Shown piece after piece: positions 11,423-21,700 of a stretch of DNA of 49,788 bases; the stretch's first letter is position 1; each line of letters begins with the position of its first letter. Origin of the DNA: Trichosphaerium sp. ATCC 40318 (taxonomy: Eukaryota > Discosea > Flabellinia > Trichosidae); contig JALMLS010000434.1 of assembly GCA_038496445.1 (NCBI GenBank), positions 1 to 49,788 of the forward strand, read 5' to 3'. The notes under the pieces are model-generated. The model ran no database searches. It had not been told where the DNA came from and saw only the letters and a program-made list of their open reading frames with translations. The position numbers and the translations under genes were made by a program.

Positions 11423-12200
11423 ATGGCTGCCTATTCCTCACAAGTTGAGCCTGGAGTGAATAACTATAAACTTGTCGTATTGGGCCCTACAGGGGTTGGA
11501 AAATCAGCAACATCAATACAATTCATTCAAAACATATTTGTACCAGATTCGGACCCAACCCTAGACGATTCGTGAGCACGGAGCTTTTTTAACCTTTAAA
11601 AAAGTCTAAAACACCTCTAAACGCTCACCCACGCGCTAAGGTATCGTAAGCAAGTCACTATAGACGACGAAACTGCCGTACTTGATGTTCTAGACACAGT
11701 TGACTCTGACGACGACTACTCGAGTATCCCGCACATGGTAATTAAATAAATCGTTTTTAGGCTGAACTAATCTAACAGATTGTAGTACATACGAGGTGGT
11801 GAAGGCTTTATTTTTCTGTATAGCATCACAGACAGACTGTCATTTGAAATAATGCCATACTTATTTCACCAGGTTTACAGGTGACAAAACTAAAGTCTTT
11901 GCCTAGGTCTACGACACTAAATATTTTGTGTACAGAGTAAAAGACTTGGATGCTAATACAGACAAAATTCCTATTGTACTTGTAGGAAATAAATTAGACT
12001 TGGAAGAAGATAGACAAGTAAGCACAGAAGAAGGAATCGAACTTGCACAACAGAATGGATGCAAATTTTTTGAGGCATCTGCAAAAACACGTGTCAATAT
12101 TGATGAACAGTTTTATGAGCTTGTTAGAGAACTTCGGAAATTTGGAATCCAAACTTCAGTACCGTTAAAACGTAAACAGCGCGGATGTATTGTAATGTAG
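11423..12200 (+). CDS. Ras-family small GTPase with degenerate switch II
   Basis: Four exons (11423-11571, 11641-11737, 11786-11872, 11907-12200) give 208 residues. It is membrane-directed: a basic KRKQR run followed by CIVM, a CaaX prenylation box. The P-loop is GPTGVGKSA (Ras residues 10-18), so position 12 is Thr, not Gly. Switch I keeps the DPTLDDS threonine (T35). The G3 motif, normally DTAGQE, reads [10 protein letters not shown]: Gly60 is Asp and the catalytic Gln61 is Ser. G4 NKLD and G5 EASAK are intact. Known biochemistry of these positions predicts little GTP hydrolysis and impaired switch II movement, so it may be always GTP-bound or act as a nucleotide-independent scaffold. Outside these positions the fold is Ras-like ([22 protein letters not shown]). 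The 34-nt third intron is unusually short. Confidence 0.9.
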
Positions 12201-12488
12201 ATTAATCTCATTGTTTAATAATGATTGTTACAAAGCTACAACAGTTGAGGTCAGCATTTCCACCCAGATTGATTATAATAGCATGTGCTTGATACTAGCA
12301 CCCATAAAGCATATGGCACTGCATGTTTTTACGTGGCACATAAGTTCAATGCCAAGCAAGATCACAAGCCGTCCTTAAGACCGGTTCAAGAGGTAACTTA
12401 AAACACTCCTGCTTTTTTTTATCTTAATGTTCCCTTAGGTCACTCACTCGCTATTAAAGTCCCAACAGGCACTTTGAGGAGTGTGTTT
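12201..12488. other. Convergent intergenic region
   Basis: 288 bases between the Ras and GyrI-like stop codons; nothing but the two 3' ends is expected or seen. Confidence 0.4.
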
Positions 12489-13222
12489 TTATTCTACTTT
12501 ACAATACAACTCAGTTATCCATTTTGAAGTATCCTTTTCAGTGGTTGGATCTGTCAGATAAGCCTCCCAAGAGTCACCATTTGTCGCTTTAATATCCTTG
12601 TGCTTATGACCTTCCGTAGCCATCCAAGCACCCATAGCTTCCCAACTTTTACCTAACTCAGCGTAGTCACCTTGTAACACAAGTTAGCTCTTTTCATACG
12701 TAACAATCTCGGAAGTTTACCTTTGTGTACCCACTTCGCTACTTTGCCGCTAGGCAAAGGACCTGTCTTGATGTCATCGGTTAGCTCTGCGGTAACATCA
12801 CCAACAACAGGAAACCCACAAGAGACATCGAACACTTTCTCTCCAACAGAAAAATATTGACAACAAGGCGCTCCAGCACATTCGATCTACAAAAAAGGTT
12901 GAGTAAAAACTACCTTTCCGCTTCTTTTGGTAACGTACTCCATTAGCTTTCATAAAGCAAAAAACTTTTCCAACGCTTCTACAGGTACGGTGAGCTCTGG
13001 AACAGTACAAAATAAAAACCGCGCGAAATACTATTTCGCAGAAATGGTTTTCGAAAGTTTTTTTTTGGTTTTTATTCGCGATTAGTTGTTACGCGTTTTC
13101 AAGGCTAAAAAAAAGGTGATAAATACGTACTCTCCGTATACTTTTGAAAAGTTTTGATGCTCTAAGGTCACCCGAAAGCCCACAAAAGTGCGTTCAGGTA
13201 GTGTCAGAATCTCTCCAGACAT
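12489..13222 (-). CDS. GyrI-like (effector-binding) domain protein
   Basis: Four exons on the minus strand (13222-13131, 12978-12939, 12886-12721, 12670-12489) give 159 residues, one complete GyrI-like/AraC-effector-binding domain. Seen in order: LTLPERTFVGFRV (first strand), VGKVFCFMKANGIECAGAPC, FDVSCGFPVVGDV, LPSGKVAKWVHKGDYAELGKSWEAMGAWM (the typical YxxLGxAWxALxxWL helix, split by an intron after HKG), and EAYLTDP. Such domains bind hydrophobic small molecules in bacteria; here it stands alone without a DNA-binding part. Two donors read GTACGT. Intron 1 (13130-12979) has an alternative CAG acceptor 18 bases upstream that would add six residues. The gene converges with Ras, separated by 288 bases. 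Confidence 0.85.
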
Positions 13223-13604
13223 TACTTCGTTCTAGATACGTTTATTTTTTTAAATCTAAGTCACATATTTTGTAGAATTAAGTCACGCACGAAAAGTTGC
13301 CAACTATTTGTTTTGACTGAACGTCGAAAAGACCTTAATGTTTTCTGAGCATAATTTCTCACTAACGTACATAAAACAGGTTAACTATCTAGCTACGTAC
13401 ATTGTTAATGGCAGTTGAGGATGTGTTGTTGGCCTACAAACAGATGTGCGCAACAAAAAAGACATGGAGCTAGCTCTTTGTTGAAACAAATACTTAATAA
13501 GAAAAAGAATGGCTTAAGCGCTAAGTGTGATCAATGGACAGTTCTGTGTTCCAAAAGGTTAATCTTACCTTCTAAATAACATGAGCGAATAAAAAAAGTG
13601 GACA
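13223..13604. other. Unassigned stretch upstream of the GyrI-like gene
   Basis: 382 bases. It holds a short frame starting at ATG 13410 (about 21 codons, ends in TAG) without a convincing continuation, and the likely promoter of the minus-strand GyrI-like gene. Nothing else is seen. Confidence 0.3.
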
Positions 13605-13609
13605 GAGAC

Positions 13610-13891
13610 ATGTTTGAACTGGAGGTGGCACTTTCATCCGATAGTAAGATAAAATTTTATCATAGATTCAACTCATTTGTTCACCATCTTCAAACGCGTT
13701 TAGCAGTTGCTGTGGGTGCTGCTTTTAACCAAAATAGTATTGCAGGTTGTGTTATGCTAACCAAACCCACCCAGATAGTTCTCTTATGCACTGTGCAGTC
13801 TTTCTCAAACACACGTGAACTTCCTTTGATCTTTGCCCAATGTCCCGAAATTGTCGGGAAGACAAAGAGTGTTTGGGAGAAATGCGTATAA
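13610..13891 (+). CDS. Possible small protein on plus strand (competes with minus-strand locus)
   Basis: ATG 13610 to TAA 13889-13891, 93 residues with natural composition (MFELEVALSSDSK..., later GCVMLTKPTQIVLLCTVQSF). No family recognised, no intron needed. It overlaps the 3' exon of a possible minus-strand gene, so at most one of the two is probably real. Confidence 0.3.
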   Translation: MFELEVALSSDSKIKFYHRFNSFVHHLQTRLAVAVGAAFNQNSIAGCVMLTKPTQIVLLCTVQSFSNTRELPLIFAQCPEIVGKTKSVWEKCV

Positions 13892-14282
13892 AATGTAGTT
13901 CTTCCCTCTTGTCGCCTCAAAAAAGAATACTTACCAGCAAGTAAAACCCAACACCATCGTGTTTCTTAGAGGGGTACACAAGCACATACCGGAGCTTTTC
14001 TGTTAAACAAAAGGTAGCCTTTCTATCATCTAACACAACGTAATGGGCTTGTTTTATGTTGTAACGACTGGGTGTATAAAATTCACAACTCGGAGAACGA
14101 CAATGACGTGTCAAAGCTCCTCCTACGTGATGGAGACTATTATTTTATAAAGAATGGCATTTTCATACCTTTTTGGTTTGATGTTCACACGAAAATCCAC
14201 GGTATCTGAAAGTATGCGAGTTTTCTAGATCTTTATGGAGTTGTACACATTCAAAAAAGGTTTTTTTTGGTTTATAGAGGCG
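13805..14282 (-). CDS. Unresolved multi-exon gene, Cys/His-containing
   Basis: On the minus strand a good exon runs 14122-13935 between a CACGTAG acceptor and a perfect GTAAGT donor (LTRHCRSPSCEFYTPSRYN..., KLRYVLVYPSKKHDG). A 34-nt intron then joins 13900-13805 in frame (PNTLCLPDNFGTLGKDQ, stop TGA 13807-13805). Upstream, an open stretch around 14280-14180 (FRYRGFSCEHQ) is probably another exon, but no join keeps frame with standard sites, so the 5' end is unknown. The Cys/His spacing hints at a metal site. No family recognised. Low confidence because the plus strand is also open here. Confidence 0.35.
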
Positions 14283-14520
14283 TTAAAATAAATAAAATAG
14301 TAAGTCAAAGCCATTTGCTTGAAGTAAAAGAAAAAGAACTACCAATGTATGTCATGTGTTTCTGAATGTATTAAAATAACACATGACGTGAACACAAAAT
14401 ATTCTCAACGTACGAACTACACCACAACTCCCACTACGGATTCCTTAAAAGCTGAGAATACAACTACAACTACTCCCTTAGCATTAAATCAGCTTAAATA
14501 AATCAAAACAACCAGCCAAG

Positions 14521-16183
14521 ATGACACAACGTTCAACCAGCAGTATACACAACAGGTACCACAACCAGCTGATTGTTTAAACTCGAATTTTTTTTGCGTT
14601 TTTGAACACATCCACATAACCTTGGGATTGGTAACACTTTCCGCTTTGGTGGTCTTGTATTGACTTAAATGCTGTTAAGTTTACTTTTACTTATTGTTCT
14701 AGTTTTAGCCGAGATGTACTTCAAAGCTCCAGAGAAAGATCACGCACTGTTGATTACACACCGAAACCTAGTAGTAGTTGGAGGCATGGTAGATTTGCAT
14801 CTGTTCTTCGTCGAAACACTTTTATGGTATTTAATGCTGACAAAGAAGATCAAACACCAAAACGAAACAAAACTAAGAAAGACAAACGGAAAAAAGAGAG
14901 GTTAGCAAAGTCCTTCAGATTTACATCATTTTCGGAGACTCCAACACGTACAAGAATACCTAATGAGGATGATCCTCTAAGACAAAGGCACAGAAGGTCT
15001 TCATCAAAGCAAAAAGCTGTCCTAGAAAGCGATACACCAAAACCTTCAAATAGTAAAACAAGCTGTACTATTGTCCCTACCAACGCTTCTACACCTCGAA
15101 AGCAATCAAGAAGGCGTGCTCATAAACGTCAAAAGAGCATTTTGTCCGAAAAAAAAACTTCACCTTCAAGGCACGTGATTTTTTTTTTACGTCGGAGTTT
15201 TTGTTATTTACTCTTATCGAAACTAATTGTAACTTTACAGGCGATCTACTATCACTGCTCCAGAACATGAATTTACAAGTGAACAGTTAGCAATACAACA
15301 ACGCACAACATGTGTACAACTCAAAACTGAAGCAGTTATTGTACCACATTCAGACACAAAGTCGAAGAGTCCTGATGGGTTCGCTCCTATGCTGTGGTGG
15401 CGTCCACTTCCTCCAATACCTCCTTCTTCGCAAAGGAGTTTACCTGATCTACCTAAAATCAAGTCTTTGCCATCCTCACAAACAACTGAACCTAAGTCTC
15501 TTTGCACAAAACGCAAAGTGCGTATTGCATCAAGGCCTACACATGCTGATCGATTATACGTTAAAACCATACAACAGAAAAGGAAAAAGCGGTTATCATT
15601 TTATTCAATGGTATCAAGCTTGACTGGAAACAACAGAGGCGGATTTCACGCTACAGTCATTGGAGCACAGACTTGTTTCAACAACGTTTCAGTACGTTCA
15701 GCAACTAGACATTTGTCCATGCAAAAAAACTGGCCTTACTTATCTTCCTTTAGCGACAAGGAAGGTGTTCAATGACTTTCGAAATTGTTGTGTACAAAGC
15801 AGGTCGAAAGTGGACTATTTTTAGAAGATACAAACAGTTCAAAAACTTGAATTCACGTCTACGATCAAAGAGTAAGTACAAATATTATTGGTTGTTGACT
15901 TGTATCTAACAATTTTTCTGTTTAGAATTAATGAAAAAGATATCATTCAAAACAGAGATTGGGCCAAAACTACATAATAAAAAACTTGTAGAAGCAAGAG
16001 GTGAAAGATTAAATAATTTTCTTCAGGTATGTTTTTTTTCGAAGTTTTTTTTATTGTTGTATGAGTGACTCATTTTTTTTGTAGGACTGTTTGGCCATAC
16101 AACAAGTAAACGCTTCTCAGTACATGTACACATTTTTAATGCCATTCCAGTTGGGTGACATTAAGCCATCAAAGAACAACTGA
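14521..16183 (+). CDS. PX-domain phosphoinositide-binding protein
   Basis: Six exons (14521-14555, 14703-15170, 15241-15691, 15754-15871, 15926-16026, 16085-16183) give 423 residues. The N-terminal ~300 are Arg/Lys/Ser/Pro-rich and disordered (RHRRSSSK, PTLPP-like PLPPIPPSS runs). The last ~115 form a PX domain: FEIVVYKAGRKWTIFRRYKQF (the RR-Y-K/F phosphoinositide pocket), then a polar loop, then LVEARGERLNNFLQ. PX domains bind PI3P or related lipids, so recruitment to endosomes is expected; Pro-rich segments could bind SH3 domains. The protein ends soon after the PX domain, so it is not a BAR sorting nexin. The second intron (15171-15240) is GC-AG with donor GCACGTG; GT alternatives put a stop in frame. 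Confidence 0.85.
15171..15240 (+). other. GC-AG intron (GCACGTG donor)
   Basis: Exon end ...TCAAG followed by GCACGTGATT and acceptor TTTACAG. Only this phase keeps the PX gene open for the next 450 bases. Confidence 0.8.
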
Positions 16184-16489
16184 ATTCTAATTGTATACTA
16201 ACAAAAAAACAACCAAAAAATGTGGATATCTGTAATTTATTAAACAAACCTTTGTACATTGAATTATGATTGTTATCGTAAGTCCAATACTGTCACATAC
16301 ATGACCTTAGTAATTGCACAAATACAGCGCATAGTCGAACGATTTACAAGGTACTAGGCACGCTAAAGACAATTGAAGGGAACTTTCATTGAAACAAACC
16401 AAAATAAAAGACAATTCCATGTTTAAGTCACGAAATCAACTTTACTGCCATTGAAGTCAACTTGAATACCCTAAACTGGCTATTCATCT
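16184..16489. other. Intergenic region
   Basis: About 306 bases, AT-rich, no ORF or structure seen; promoter of the downstream secreted protein is expected here. Confidence 0.4.
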
Positions 16490-18100
16490 ATGCAAGCTAT
16501 ACTATCATTAATAGCAGTTATTCTTTTAATTGTTTTTGTACCTGTTACCAGTAAGTACTGTTAAACCAATGCAGGCATTCGCTTATAAGTATTGTTTGGC
16601 TTGTTGTATTTGGATTCAATTTAAACTCTGTTTGTAGCGCAGAATATGATTTGGGACATTGATTTCTCCGACAAGCCTCTAAACATAGATATTGATAACA
16701 ATGGCGATGGTGTAGTTGACTTTACGAATAGAAGAATTAATAAAACGCTCAACATTACAGGTTTCGTATCTTTGCTTCTAGACTTTCTTATCAGCTTGTT
16801 AGACGGTATACTGAGCGTCAATAACGCTGATGTGATCCTAGATACAAAACCTGACAAGTACTACGAAAATTAAATGTAATTTTACATAAATCACGTGACA
16901 AATATTAAAATAGACCTTGGACAGACAACTTCCGTATTTGCACAAAAATCAGAGACTTTTCGAATTGCTCAGTAGACTTCGCTTCTACAGGTATATTCGT
17001 ACGTAATACAGTGTTTCTGCATACTAATAATGCCATTGCAAGATAAGTTGGGGCTTCAACATGACATCAATCATAAGGTCATACATTGGCGTTAAACGAG
17101 ATTGCAAAACTTCGCCTTCGTATTCTCTTCAAATAATTGATATATGCCAACTTGATTCTATGGGTCGTACAGGAGTACTAATTGAAACATATGACGTCAA
17201 ATCCACAGACCTAGGCTTTGTTGAGTTTTGCGTACTGAATAACTAGCCCGGCTCTTGTTAAGTGATTTCTAGGCTAATTTTTATCCTTCAGAGCAACGCC
17301 TCACTGGAATAATTTTGACAACAGGTCAATCTATAAGCGCAGAGACAAAACCGCAAGTAAAACGTGCAACTTTCAGTACACTGACTTTAGTGTAGATGTG
17401 ATTTTGACGTGAACTCTGCGCTTCATCATTCACTGTCGTCAAGAGCCGGACAAGGACAAGCAGCTTATTGGACAATCTCTATAATTCCACAAGACCAATT
17501 TTGTCAAGGAACAAAGCCTTTCCAAACGGCAAGCTGCATTAACGGATTTTGGACGGCAAACTCATCCGACATTACAGAAATTATTTCGCTTCCTCCATTT
17601 CTTGTACTTGAAGGTACCACTGACTATAGATAACATAGTTGAACTTACATCCAGGCACATATAAAACTACTCAGGACAGTGCATTGGAAATTCAAGGAAA
17701 CGAATCGACCATACACGTGATAGGATGCATAGATTTAGAAGAAGATATATTTCGGGTTATAAAGGCAGGAAATGAAGCGATTGACCAAGTAAATATCATA
17801 CTCAGATGGCAAGGATCATGTAGTGTAAGTGAAACAACTGGTATTATTGATACACCGCGAGAGAGATGTACCATAAGTACGGTACCAGTTGGTACGCAAT
17901 GAATGAAAGAAAAAAAAAAGCGAGAATAATTCAAGATTTGACAGTTGTATGCAGGAAACTTACTGCGTCTTACTTGGCGCGACGCCGACTGTGTCCAGAA
18001 AAGTACTAGTGCCAGTGACGGCAAATACCGTAGATACAAGAGTATTGTACTAGGTTTAATAACGCTCCTGCATATTTTTGCTTATGTGCTTATACGGTAA
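16490..18100 (+). CDS. Secreted/surface Cys-containing protein with C-terminal membrane anchor
   Basis: Eight exons join in frame (16490-16550, 16638-16857, 16914-16998, 17043-17231, 17273-17356, 17391-17613, 17655-17891, 17955-18100) for 414 residues. It starts with a signal peptide (MQAILSLIAVILLIVFVPVT). A DIDNNGDGVVDF loop near residue 35 resembles a Ca2+-binding EF-hand/dockerin loop. The middle is beta-rich with scattered Cys (CKTSPSYSLQIIDIC, CRCDFDVN, CQGTKPFQTASC, GCIDLEED). The end is a hydrophobic segment (IVLGLITLLHIFAYVLIR) directly at the C-terminus, consistent with a tail span or GPI signal. Function unknown; it sits next to a larger surface protein. The fifth intron is only 34 nt. 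Confidence 0.7.
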
Positions 18101-18718
18101 CCTTGTAACGGTTGTAGTATGTAAGGGATTGAATCAAGGACCCATAGATATTCCTACGTTGTTTCGTTTCATGAAATGAACTTGAGTCTTTAGACCGCTA
18201 GTATCAAATACAACACTTATTTCTAAGGAGAGCTTGATTTTGGTATGAATTGGCGATCGCCGCGTACTCTGATAATCCTGGAGTATTAAACAAATTTGAC
18301 ATGCCTAGGTTACCGTAACCACTAAGGATTAGCGCTGTAGAACATCGCGGTGATATTTTAACTACACTGATAACAACGTGCGATTTTGATAACACGTTTG
18401 TTTAGCTACATCTACTGCCACACCGTCGAATTAATTAATTATGACGTTTTCAAGTTAGGCTTCAATGCGGGCTTTTTTTTGAAAAGAAAATGTCGGAGCT
18501 TGCGTTGACTCTTATCACTAGTAAATAGTCGCATGCTAATGTCCGTATGAGGTTGCTTTTAATAGTAATAGGTACGTTCTAAATGGTACAAAAGGGTAGC
18601 CACAAAACAAGTATTTTGGTTTTTTTTATAAAAAGGGTTGCCAAAATACTTCTGTTTTGAAAATATACGAGCGCTATTGGTTCGAATATAGCGTATTACC
18701 TGCTTTGAAAATCACGTG
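18101..18718. other. Intergenic region
   Basis: 618 bases, no ORF supported on either strand. It includes an inverted-repeat-like pair, GGGTAGCCACAAAACAAGTATTTTGG versus AAGGGTTGCCAAAATACTTCTGTTTTG (about 18594-18660), and CACGTG placed one base before the next ATG (18713-18719). Confidence 0.4.
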
Positions 18719-21700
18719 ATGGAGATTTTAGTACTGCTGATTCTATCGCCTCTGTATGAGTCTCAAACAACCGTAAGATGGGTTGGTAGTACAAGCACAT
18801 TGTGGGAGTAAGTGCGCGACACTTGTTTTCCTTTTTTTTTTTTTCTCGCAGAAAGAAGTAGATAGTGGCCGGATACAACCGCTTTTATCAATCTCCAACG
18901 CGTAGGAGAGCTATTTAAAGCTGTCACGTATAATGACAAATATCTTTGGTGTTGATTGCATATCTGATGCTTGCTAGAGACCAATCGAACTGGGCATGCG
19001 AAGGGATTCTGTGTCAAATACAAGGAGCTATTCCGATACCTCCTGATACTCCCTCAAGTTCACTCACTATTGGTTTTTCTCAATGCGTACGACTCATTTT
19101 TTGGATACCCACTTTGTTTGGTTGTTTCGATTTATAAAGATTAATAGCCACAAAACGTCCGGTTGGATATAATAAATCAGAATAGTATTGCTTGGCCTTC
19201 TACAGAACTTGTTTTTGGTACATGTCCAGAAGTTGTTATGTCAGGGACGCAATTGACTATTGCAAAGTACGTTTTCTTTTTTTGTAGTTTTTTTTTTTTT
19301 AACTAAATTTCTTTCAACTACACCAACCTCCCCGAGTGAAGTACTTTCACTTTTTATATTCTTATATCTTGGTAGCGGCCGCGCTGGATCAATGTTAGAC
19401 CATATATTTAGATTGACAGGAAACAGGTTATCATCAGTACGACACCTTTTTTAGAAAATAGCAAAGTGGATGTTTGACTTTAATTTTTTTTTCTTTCAGA
19501 TTACAGTGCTTCAAGGATCCTTCGATGTGGGGAACCTTGATTTTACAATGTATGCTGCTTCTTTTTTCAATATATTTATACCTGTACGTTATATTGGTAC
19601 CATGTGTTTTTTTGCTTAGATAAACGAGGTTGGCGCTGTTGGAAATATTGTAATGGGGAATACAATGACAAGCTTGAATTTTTTGATTAATGGCAATATC
19701 GGATCTCCTGTTTGTAGTATGACGAATGTAATAGCAACTGCAGATATTGAACAACGAATAATGTTCACAAGAGGAAGTTTCGCATCGGTAAGTTGTCCTA
19801 GGTCACGACACTTTAGGAAACTCAAAAAAAAAATGTTGAAATATTTACCCAAAAAAAATTGAATCTAATCTGAGGCACGAAGGGTATCACATTGATAAGG
19901 TTTCTTTCAAGTGGTGGGATAGATAACTCTGGAGCAGGAGCGCTTATATTTTTTTCAAATAAGCAAGATGGAAGAGTTAATTTTGCCGTTCAAGGCGTAG
20001 TCAAGTATGTCCTACTTTTTCTTCTTTTTTTTTCGAAATTGTTTCACCTCTAACTTCTTGCTTTTAGTGCCTTGGGGCCCACAAGTTTTCGCCTGCTTTC
20101 TTCAAGTCTCAATTATACCGGAGATTGTATATTTTCAAATATAATCAATATTGGAGATGGGCAAACGCTTGAAATGTACAATGTAAGTCAACACGGTTTT
20201 TTTGAAACTCTTTTTTTTTCTAGCAATGTGCACGTGTCGACTTTTTTTTGTGTTAATTAGGAAACTTTAGAATATAGGTATCACTAGTCAATTACGAGGC
20301 GCTAACAAGAATACATCATTACTGGCATTTTATGGCGTATTTTTTTGTTCTGTAGGATCTTCCTCGTCCTCCTTTACTTTTGTTGACAGCCCTGATCTCG
20401 ATCCTGCTATTCCAAGTGTTATATCCTTTAATGGGTTTACTTCAGATATAAATATTGATTGGATGAGCACAGAGGATCTAACTATAGGCACGTGCCAAAC
20501 ATTGAAATTACACAACTTAAAAATCTAATTGATTGGCTTAGCATGGAACCGTAATGAAGTGTTCCTTGGTCTACCTACTAGGTTATGTGTTGTTAGTGTT
20601 GTCAGTTGTCTTTATGCCCGAGATATGAGGGTAGAGATAGAAGAACTCCGAATATCGCCAATGGAGTTTTTCAATGTGATGTACGTCAACATAAACACCT
20701 TACCCTGTTCTAATAAACGTAGAACTTCTGAGGTGACCGCATTTGTTCCTTCAGATGTAGTACGACTCAATACACGGTTACAAGATGGTTCAGACATGGA
20801 TCTGAGCACAACAAGCGACCGCTATCTTGATATTGATATCCAAACAGACAATACAGCAACAGAGCTTACATTTGAAGAAGGGAACTTCGCTTGGGGAACA
20901 GTATGTGAAACAATGTCATTTTTACATTAAGTCAATCATAACTTAATCGTAGATGCTTGGGTTTCCAATAGTTCCTGATGGCTTGTCTATAACTGTTATG
21001 CGTGCAGTTTTGTCTAAAACTTCAGATTTAAATGCGTACATTTCAAGCCTGACAGTGTCAACAAGCGGGGTTTTAGAATTTTTTATTCAAGGCATAGATC
21101 CAGTCATTGATACTGCAGGTGTATACGGCGTAAACACTCTCACTTTTGATCCGGGTTCTATAGTTTCAGCAAATTTCGCAGACTTCCCTCCACCTGCTAC
21201 AGAGACAGATATCCTACTAGTGGAGTGCGTTTTATTTTCAATGAATTTCTGGATTTAGTAACTAGTGACAAAAAAAAAAAAGATCAGTACCCCTTTTCAT
21301 TACTAATCTACTGAAATATAGGACTACAAGTATTACTGGACCTCTCCCTACGCTTACAACAAACTATACAGCTGCACCATTAGCCCTAGTAACCACAGCA
21401 AACGGACTGGTACTCAGAATTCTGCTTCAAGGTCCAACAGAGGCACCCACAGATGCACCAACCGATGCACCTACAGATGCTCCTCCAATCGATGCTCCTA
21501 CAAACGCTCCAGATGTTCCAACTACTGCACCAACTGATGCGCCAACAAATGAACCTCCAACCGATGCCCCTGCAGATACTCCAAGTGATCCTACGAATGC
21601 TCCCTCGGATACACCAACAGCAAGTCCCACTGCTTCACCTGTAGATCCAACGTCACCTCCCACAATAGCCCCAAGGTAATTTCACCCTTCTGAAACCCTC

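Noticed and set aside
12901..13010. Frame reading VPELTVPVEALEKFF within the GyrI-like locus
   Set aside because: It is followed by a stop and does not fit the domain; the frame with VGKVFCFMKANG matches the family and splices cleanly with GTACGT donors.
20340..20360. A 21-nt GC..AG intron (GCGTAT...TGTAG) in the hexapeptide-repeat gene
   Set aside because: The stretch is in frame without stops, so no intron is needed, and 21 nt is below the shortest convincing intron here.
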